Part shown: positions 57,804 through 64,000 of the stretch, piece by piece
Layout: the number at the start of each line of letters is the position of its first letter
Numbering within the stretch: the first letter of the stretch is position 1
Assembly: GCA_015179125.1 (NCBI GenBank)
Contig: WHVA01000462.1
Span: forward strand, 1-64,000
Direction: 5' to 3'
Length of the DNA stretch: 64,000 bases
Origin: Gautieria morchelliformis
Lineage: Eukaryota; Basidiomycota; Agaricomycetes; Gomphales; Gomphaceae
The notes under the pieces: generated by a model
The model's input: the letters and a program-made list of their open reading frames with translations, nothing else
What the model was told of the DNA's origin: nothing
Database searches by the model: none
Position numbers and translations under genes: made by a program

Positions 57804-58707
57804 TTAGATGTGGTTGGTGATAGATTTCAGGATGCTCAGCAGGTCATCATGCTGCTTCAGGCATGCATCCGCACTGTCCTGGTGCATCTTTTTTTCATCA
57901 TGGAGTTTCGTGTTGAGTGACTCTTGAGATACACTGTGTGAAAGACAACATGACCTTTTTCCAATGCTCCTTCCTTCATCTGGGGCAGTAGATATGTCTG
58001 TGTTCTCCTTGTCAGAACTGTGGCTTTCTTCGAGAACGTGCTTGTTGACATGTTTTAGGGCATGGCCAGTCATAAGTGCATCACAAAGACGATCTCTCTG
58101 GTCTGCTTCTTGACAATCTGGGCCTATTGGAACTCATCAGTGTGTGTGCTGTTCACAAAGACAAATTACTCACTGCTTTGGTCTTCTCCCGATCGGAATC
58201 CCTAGTCTCTACGACTTCTTTATGCCAGGCCATCACTGCATCAAGCTTGCCAGAGAGCAATGTGAGCCAGGCTGGATCATCGTCAGCGAGCCAACCAAAA
58301 GGAGACTGTATACTTGTCTTTTTACAGCCCTGTATTCAAATTAGCTAAAAAGTAAAATAATAACTACGGCATGTGCACCTCAACCCAGGTGAGCAACTGC
58401 ATCACCTTCTTCAGAACGTTATGGCTGTGATCCAGGCATGTACCATTTCTGCTTTCATGAATTCCTTGCTTTTGATGCTTTCTGTGGCCTTTGTAGGTGG
58501 AGTAGGTGGAAACACTGGGTTCTGAGTGAAGACCATTGGAGGTTTGCTCACAGGTGTGCTTGTAGCACCCTCCATTTGCAGCCGAGGGTCAATGGAACCA
58601 TCCATGTTGGACATTGGCGCTGAGTACCAAGTGTCTAGGATCATAGTATATGGAATGCCTGCAAGGGAGGGTTGCCTATCATATAATTCAGGAGGGATGG
58701 TGTTCAT
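57804..58707 (-). pseudogene. Possible accessory ORF remnants of the Harbinger element
   Basis: On the minus strand, 58,707-58,411 encodes MNTIPPELYDRQPSLAGIP followed by a Pro/Thr-rich part. A further stretch near 58,280-58,160 reads LSGKLDAVMAWHKEVVETRD, and 58,073-57,804 ends SILKSITNHI. PIF/Harbinger elements often carry a second, divergently oriented gene for a Myb-like partner needed for transposition, and the position fits. I see no clear Myb domain, so this is inference. Confidence 0.45.
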
Positions 58708-59046
58708 TGCATGTGGTAGGAGGGCGATGTGTGACCATCACACATTGTTTAATTAGTTCTAATAATATTTAGCAGTTTACTAGTAACTTCTGGTACTGTC
58801 AGAGTATGCTGAAGCCAGTAATTATTGGTATCAAAATTGCTCTTTTGAGTGTGGCCAGATTGGCCATAGGATGGCAGACTGCCCATGGCTCAAGTCTGGC
58901 ATACAGATGGCAGCCACAAGGCAGGATGAGGATGAGGATGAGGATCCAGAATCAGATCCTGTCTACACCTCTCTTCAGCAGACTGATTAAGAGGGGCAGG
59001 GTGAGGCTCAAAAAAATGAGACTCAGGGGGCTCCCACTGATGAATG

Positions 59047-59546
59047 TGTCAGGGGAACACCAATCACACACTGCTTTATTGCAATGTGCATTATCGCAGT
59101 GCGCATTATCACATGCATTATCGCACTGCACATTATCGCATGAATTATCGCATGCATTATCGCACTGCACATTATTGCATGCATTATCGCAGTGTGTTGT
59201 TGGTGGCCCCTGAGCTTCTCCTAGCCTTCGGCATCCTTCTGTCTTGTGTTCCGTTTATTACCCTTCCTGTTCCGGCCCCTTATGACATCATTCCTTCCTT
59301 ATCTGTCCAGCCCTGTTACCGCTGGTGTGATTGCTTATGTAACTCAGGCATTCGGTGATTGGGCTAGCATGCCCGAGTTTACTTATAGTCGTAGTTAGGT
59401 GGCGAAGGGGTTTCTTAGAGTTTTCTCTTTGGATCCCCCTTCACCAGGTATGTCTGTGTCCTGTATATAGTTCTCTATCTTACTTTGGATCCCCCTTTTC
59501 CAGTTCACCGCTTGAATGTAGAGCGTCTGCCTAGATTGCCCTTATA
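59047..59546 (+). repeat. Solo LTR, family S, 500 bp, in G0
   Basis: GAATG at 59,042-59,046 recurs at 59,547-59,551. It starts TGTCAGGGGAACACC and ends GCCCTTATA. It shares these ends and a duplicated CTTTGGATCCCCC block (about 59,429 and 59,483) with the solo LTR at 907-1207. It is longer because of a tandem array near its 5' end. A TATATAG lies near 59,465. Removal joins APTDE to WEPELSQYY. Confidence 0.9.
59080..59195. repeat. Minisatellite of ATTATCGCA-type units inside the S-type LTR
   Basis: About ten imperfect copies of CATTATCGCA separated by CTG, TG or TG-like spacers. Adjacent copies can pair (TGCATTATCGCA style partial palindromes). Variants include ATTATCACA and ATTATTGCA. The related LTR at 907 lacks the array. 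Confidence 0.8.
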
Positions 59547-59779
59547 GAATGGGAGCCTGAACTGTCCCAGTACTATGACTGGGATGAGGAGATGGTAGAC
59601 AATCAGACTGTCTACTGATCCAGTGCAATCAGAATCATGCTGGACAATGATGCTGCTTCTAAAGTAATGGCAGCACGCGCATCAACTACCCCTGACAACA
59701 GCCGAACTGATGTACCATCATCAGAGCAAACAGCAATTGCAGCCTGTGTGGCTGCAAGATGAGAACCATATCCTTTCAG

Positions 59780-60052
59780 TGTTGGGATCTGGAGATCCCG
59801 GGCAGCACTTTGGTCACTTCAGCATGCTGACATAATCCAATGACACCTACAAGGTACTATGAGGCATAGTGAAAGGAATAGGGAGAACAAGGAGCACGGC
59901 AGAGAACAAGGATTTCTTGTTCTCAACTTCTCTGCAAGACAAAGGATCATAGTATAATTAGACTAGTCTCCATGTATTTAAGGCAGCGATGAGAGTCACT
60001 GCAGACTATCGAATCTACTACGAGCCCGAACTCTAATCTACTTCAACCTACA
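59780..60052 (+). repeat. Solo LTR, 273 bp, in G0
   Basis: TTCAG at 59,775-59,779 recurs at 60,053-60,057. It starts TGTTGGGATCTGGAG and ends CTTCAACCTACA. TATTTAAGG lies near 59,975 and suggests plus orientation. Removal joins HIL to SGYWEIN of the protease region, as in G3 (TLSGYWEIN). Confidence 0.92.
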
Positions 60053-60698
60053 TTCAGGGTACTGGGAAATAAACAGGGTGAAATCCCACTGCCTGCTAGA
60101 CAGTGGGAGCAAAGGGGACCTACTATCCCCAGAATTCAAATTCACGCATGCCACAGGCATCAAGACATTTGCCCTGGACCAGCCAATTGCATTGCAATTG
60201 GCCTATATAGGCAGCCGTTCCACAATTAATTATGGAACAAACATGACCATCAAGTTTGGTCGACAGACTCATGATGAGTACTTCGACATGGTCAATGTCA
60301 AGTACTATGATGTGATCCTTGGAACACTGTTCCTGAGGAAGCGGGGCATCATCCTGGACTTTACTGGTCCAGGAACGATCTGCATAGGGGATGAAATTAT
60401 CCACATAGGAAAAGTGTTGTTCAATGATAAAGGGCCATCAGATGACAGCCAAGGACCAAAGGTGAGTAGAATCACCTCAGGGCCAAGGCCCACCCTGGCT
60501 CACTGAATCCAGGGGGACAAGTCATGTATCGACTCATCCTTGAGCTCTCCCTACAATCATAGGGAAAGATAATCTGATCTGATAATGAATGCGCTGGGGA
60601 AGAAAGTGGGGGTCCTGCAAGCTGCAGAACCTAATAGACATACATGGTGCTTTATTGTGTAACATGAGGATGACAACATTCCTCACCTGAGTGAGGAG

Positions 60699-63600
60699 TT
60701 TTTTTTTTTTTTTTGTATCCAATTTTACGTCTATTGGGGCATTGCCCTATGCTAGACGGTCAATACATGCGTTCAGGCCAGCTATGGCGCCTTCTCCCCT
60801 TTCGCCCTCTATCTCCACTTCTGCTCATTGGGCCAGGCCCCGAGCGTGTCCATGCTGGTGCAGGCGAGGAAAGGTTGGTGCTACTTGTAGCGCATTCTCA
60901 TGCTGTGTTCCCTTCACTTCTTCCCGTCCTCCTGCTTCTCCGGGAACATCATGTCTCTGTAAGACACCTCGAAACACTGTGTGTCTTGGACAAACTTAAA
61001 CAGATGTTTCATCGCTCTGGGCTTTCCAAGTACCGTCTTTATTGATACCGCCCCCCTGTGCAATCCCTTCTCCATCCTTTTTCTCTGAGTCCTGTATGCC
61101 GGGCACCTAAAGAGATCGTGGTACACCATCTCATTTGCTCTCCTGCAAGCCAGACATGTTGGTGAGGCGACTTTGCCAATTTTGTGCAAGTGTTTGTTGA
61201 GCCCGATGTGCCCCGTTCTCAACTGTACTAGCAAGCTGGCGTGCCCTCGAGGCATGTCTTTGGTGAGCCTGGAGAATGCTACAGATGGCATGGACGGGTC
61301 AATCTCATACGAGGTTCAAGTGCGTGGGGACTTAGTGAAGACTGCTCTGGCTCTCTGCTTGATCTCCTTCTGGTGTCGCTGGATCTCCGCCATCTTGCTG
61401 ACGGGCAACTCTCCCCTGCTCGATAGGAATGAATCTTTCCTCGCTAGATTCTCCTCTTGCGACCTTCTTTGCTTCCTCGTCCACTCGCTCATTCCCTGCC
61501 ACGCCCTTGGGTCCTGGGACCCACCTCATCACTACTGTCGTTCCCGGCTGCTGCTGCACGACTCCTTTGATTTGTCTATGGAGCGCATTGATTAGGTACT
61601 TCCCCGGCACCGACTTCTCCTTTCTTGTGGTGAGGATTGCCGCCTGGTTGTCCATTGCGATGACGTATCTTTGCCCCCTCTCCATGTTGCGCAGCTTGGC
61701 GCCCATTGCAGCTCCTGCCAGCTGGCCCTTGAAGACCGTGTGCTCTTGGTCTGTGCCCATGTACAGCCGGACAGCCAGAATCTCTCTCCCTCCTCTGCAT
61801 AGCACTGCCGCCGCTCCTACCCTGCCCTCGATGCTTGAGCCATCTGAATATACCACGACGTCTGCAGACTCCGTCTCGATTTCCTCGATCGCCTGGTCCT
61901 TGTTGCGGGTGATTCGGATCTTGAACGCTGGAGACCATTTGGGGCCGTGTACAATGGTGTGTATCTTCTCCATTCTGCATGGTTGAATTCCGGAGGCTCG
62001 CAGGATCTCATGGAGGGGCATCCAGTGCCTTTTGACATATCAGTCAGCTGCCCTCCGGACCTTTGTCGCAAGCGGGTGGTGTCGGGTAGGCAAGCCAGGC
62101 AAGCCGCTGCCCTGTGTATCACCTTGCTACCAGCAGTGGGAAAGGTAGCAAGTTGGCATGTGCATCGAGTGTATCGGTGGCTGTCGTTTTCATGGCTCCT
62201 GTTATGGTTAGTGCCGCCTGCTGCTGAACTCGTGCTAGCTTGTTGATGTGTCCCTTGGTCCCCTTAGTGCACTCGGATTCTGGTATAAGGAAAATGTCAG
62301 CCGTGTACAGCATTTGAGGTATTGCCACCGCTAGGTAGTATTTTCGCATGTGCTTAGCTGTAGCTCCTCTTGTCTGCTTCGTCATTCTCCTGTACTGATT
62401 GATGTACACGTTGCCCTTCTTGAGTGTGTAATGTACATGTTGCCTGAACCGTAGCTCTTGATCCATGACAATGCCGAGGAACTTGTGTGTTTCTGTGGGT
62501 TTGACGACGTGCTGGCCTATTTTGATGGAGGGCCTCGTCACCGGCCTGGTCCTTCTGGGCCTTGTAGGATCTTTTTCTCGCCACCTGGTGAGTCCCATCA
62601 GACCGAATTTCTCCACCACAAACTTGCAGTCATGGTCACACGCCCAGTCCAGCGCACCTGTCGGCCTTGCCATGACCTCAGACGGCTTGCCAAAAGCCTC
62701 TGCTAGGTCAGATCCTACCACGGTGATGGTGGTGTTGTCGATGAAACCAACACAGTCCTCTCCTTTCGCGCGCTGTACAATTTCTATGAGGTCACTGTTG
62801 TAGAATTGGTATGCTATGGCGGATAAGGGGCACCCTTGGTGTCCATTCCTCGGGTTATCTGTCTTGGCGCTGTGGTGTAGTTGTCAAAGCTCAGCGTGGT
62901 GACCCATCCCTCCACCTTTCTGTGTATCCAGCCGGTGTACTCAGCTGGTATCCCTCTCCAGTGCATGTTATGGATCAAGCGGTTGAGCACTATGCTGGGG
63001 AATGCTCCTTTGATGTCCAAGTATAGTACTCCCATTACTTTGCCTTGTCACCATGCTTCCTTGGCAGCTCCCACCACATAGTGAATAGCATCAGTTGTCG
63101 CATGCCCCGGTCTACACCCGTAGTGGTTATCTGGCAGCAGGAAATGTTTTTCTGCCATTTTCACCAAGTCTTCGGCAACGCAGGCCGAGAGGACCTTTCC
63201 CAGCATATCTAGTAGTGCTATAGGTCAGTATGCCCCTGGTGCCATGTAATCGGTCTTCCCCGGCTTGCGTAGGACCCTTGTAACAGAGTCCCTCCATTCA
63301 GCTGGATATATTTCGAGGCTGAAGGTTGCTCAAAACAGGGGTCCTATATATGGGAGAAGCATGTCAATGGTCTGCTTTATGACGACATTTGGAATACCAT
63401 TCACCCCAGCAGCTTTGAAGGGGTTTAGCTTGTCGACCGCCCTCCGTATCTGCCCGTCACTTATCGGCTGGAAGTCGAATGCCTATTCAGGGTATGGGTA
63501 GCTTGCCTGTGTGGCCTCACCGTCTGTGCTCATCTGTGGGAAGAACGTCCTGAAGAGCATGTCTGCTTTCGCCTCGTTCGTGTCCACTACCCAAATCAAG

Positions 63601-63914
63601 CCATCCTGGCGAGCACTTTGTAGCGTGGGGACCCTCACGCTCCCACCGTCCAATGCTTCGGCCGATGCATATTTGTGAGCTGTCCAGACTGTCTTCTGGT
63701 CAATGCTGTCCAGGAAATCATTCCAATGATCCCGCTTCAACTTCTCGATGGCGCTCACATAGTCGTTTATAGCCCTCTTGTATCTCCCGTGCGCATCATC
63801 CGCTGGTGTGCAGAACTGAGGGTCAGAAATCAGAACTGCATGGTCGTAAAAGTATCTCCCCTTTAAGGTTGAGCCCCACGAGATCACAAGTTGGGTCACA
63901 TGACTTGTGATCAA
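60699..63914 (-). mobile_element. Tad1-like LINE, minus strand, 3' end with poly-A
   Basis: A run of 16 T (60,699-60,714) on the plus strand is the poly-A tail of a minus-strand LINE. Upstream on the minus strand lie a C-terminal zinc region, RNase H and reverse transcriptase. No endonuclease is seen before the frame becomes doubtful at about 63,830. The element lands inside the G0 pol (after HLSEE). Its 5' end and target duplication cannot be fixed here. Confidence 0.85.
60914..63914 (-). pseudogene. LINE ORF2: reverse transcriptase, RNase H and zinc region, broken
   Basis: From the 5' side: RYKRAINDYVSAIEKLKRDHWNDFL, LNPFKAAGVNGIPN, ALLDMLGKVLS, GCRPGHATTDAIH and VLYLDIKGAFPS (first RT aspartate). 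After a shift near 62,835 come RAKGEDCVGFIDNTTITV, HKFLGIVMDQELRFR, RNase H (VVVYSDGSSIEG, MDNQAAIL, GNERVDEEAKKVA) and CLACRRANEMVYHDLFRC. The usual F-x-D-D is FIDN, so a catalytic aspartate is lost. TGA stops at 63,330, 63,225 and 63,048 stand at likely arginine positions (FRATF, YRPIALLD, WRQGK); a TAG lies at 63,483. The enzyme would have copied LINE RNA at the target site; this copy cannot. Confidence 0.85.
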
Positions 63915-64000
63915 CGCGTCGGAGTTCTAAAGATAGGCGGGAAGAAAAACACGTCTTTGTCCTGATCCACAATGAGCGCTCCCATTTTGATTTCTCTAAA

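Larger units (their letters stand above)
46552..58843 (+). mobile_element. PIF/Harbinger-like DNA transposon in G0, containing R and G2
   Basis: TTT at 46,549-46,551 recurs at 58,844-58,846, a 3-bp duplication as in this superfamily. The left end AGAGCCATTTTGAAGTCAAT pairs with the right end in reverse (AGAGCAATTTTGATACCAAT), about 28 bp imperfect. Removal joins SNITCF to ECGQIGHRMADC of the G0 knuckle exactly. It carries a DDE_4 transposase (about 56,525-57,686) and minus-strand ORF remnants. The left arm (46,552-47,500) is AT-rich; a block near 46,935-47,010 resembles 56,225-56,305. Confidence 0.82.
34723..60698 (+). pseudogene. G0: fragments of an old Gypsy gag, protease and pol start, split by five insertions
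   Basis: Pieces on the plus strand that join end to end: gag 34,723-35,002 (HHTVNRFDAVMQGMKTIQEM ... NMGMHRAEN), 46,294-46,551 (AAMASTSWLADSK ... SNITCF), 58,847-59,046 (ECGQIGHRMADCPWLK ... APTDE), 59,552-59,779 (EPELSQYYDWDEEMVDNQTVY ... HIL) and 60,058-60,698 (GYWEINRVKSHCLLDSGSKG, ILGTLFLRKRGIILDF, AEPNRHTW). Each boundary carries a target duplication of the intervening insert, and the order matches G3 gag-protease-pol. A TGA at 59,616 replaces arginine (VYRSS in G3). The LINE cuts pol at 60,699. The CCHC knuckle C-x2-C-x4-H-x4-C becomes visible only when 46,551 is joined to 58,847. Confidence 0.85.

Noticed and set aside
59080..59195. CRISPR-like array
   Set aside because: Units are about 10 bp with 3-5 bp spacers, there are no unique spacers, and the host is a fungus; it is a minisatellite inside an LTR.

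Overview
The window reads as a filamentous basidiomycete genome, most likely Agaricomycetes (inference). The host genes are split by many 46-87 nt GT-AG introns with CTRAY-like branch sites. The recognisable proteins are eEF2, a PalI/Rim9-type membrane protein, an agmatinase-like ureohydrolase, an AIM6-like phosphodiesterase, a GNAT acetyltransferase and a beta-trefoil protein. Chromodomain Gypsy, Copia, PIF/Harbinger and Tad1-like LINE elements fill the rest. I cannot name the species.

Layout. Positions 1-1860 hold the 5' end of a minus-strand Copia element whose gag is split by a solo LTR. Positions 2.7-16.4 kb are the host gene island: a membrane-protein remnant, GNAT acetyltransferase (+), PalI/Rim9 (+), agmatinase-like enzyme with signal peptide and C-terminal KDEL (+), eEF2 (-, with one apparent 1-nt deletion), a broken Gfo/Idh/MocA oxidoreductase pseudogene (-), a beta-trefoil protein (-) and an AIM6-like phosphodiesterase (+). 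These genes share no obvious pathway.

From about 17.2 kb to the right edge the DNA is almost entirely nested transposons. I give the main ones working names. G0 is an old Gypsy (+) whose gag/protease pieces lie at 17.3-18.0, 34.7, 46.3, 58.8, 59.6 and 60.1-60.7 kb. G1 is a Gypsy (+) ending at 34,722. It carries a young, intact Copia (19,649-24,734), two copies of an LTR family I call A, each containing a second LTR (D), and a TIR element. G3 is a Gypsy (-), 35,207-45,518, sitting inside another A-family LTR. A Harbinger-like element (46,552-58,843) contains an R-type LTR fragment, which contains G2, a complete 8.1-kb Gypsy (+), whose gag is split by a further solo LTR. Two more solo LTRs and a LINE (60,699 to the right edge) interrupt G0.

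Sixteen insertions have target-site duplications that I could match by eye. Wherever the target was coding, removing the insert plus one duplication copy rejoins the protein in frame, so the order of insertion can be read directly. The deepest chain I can support is G0 > Harbinger > R LTR > G2 > solo LTR.

The old elements decay mainly through TGA codons at positions where the homologue has arginine, suggesting CGA-to-TGA (methylated CpG) change. G2 instead carries single-base deletions. G1 and G2 also carry an antisense gene encoding a cysteine-cluster protein, and G3 carries a long 3' ORF of unknown function.
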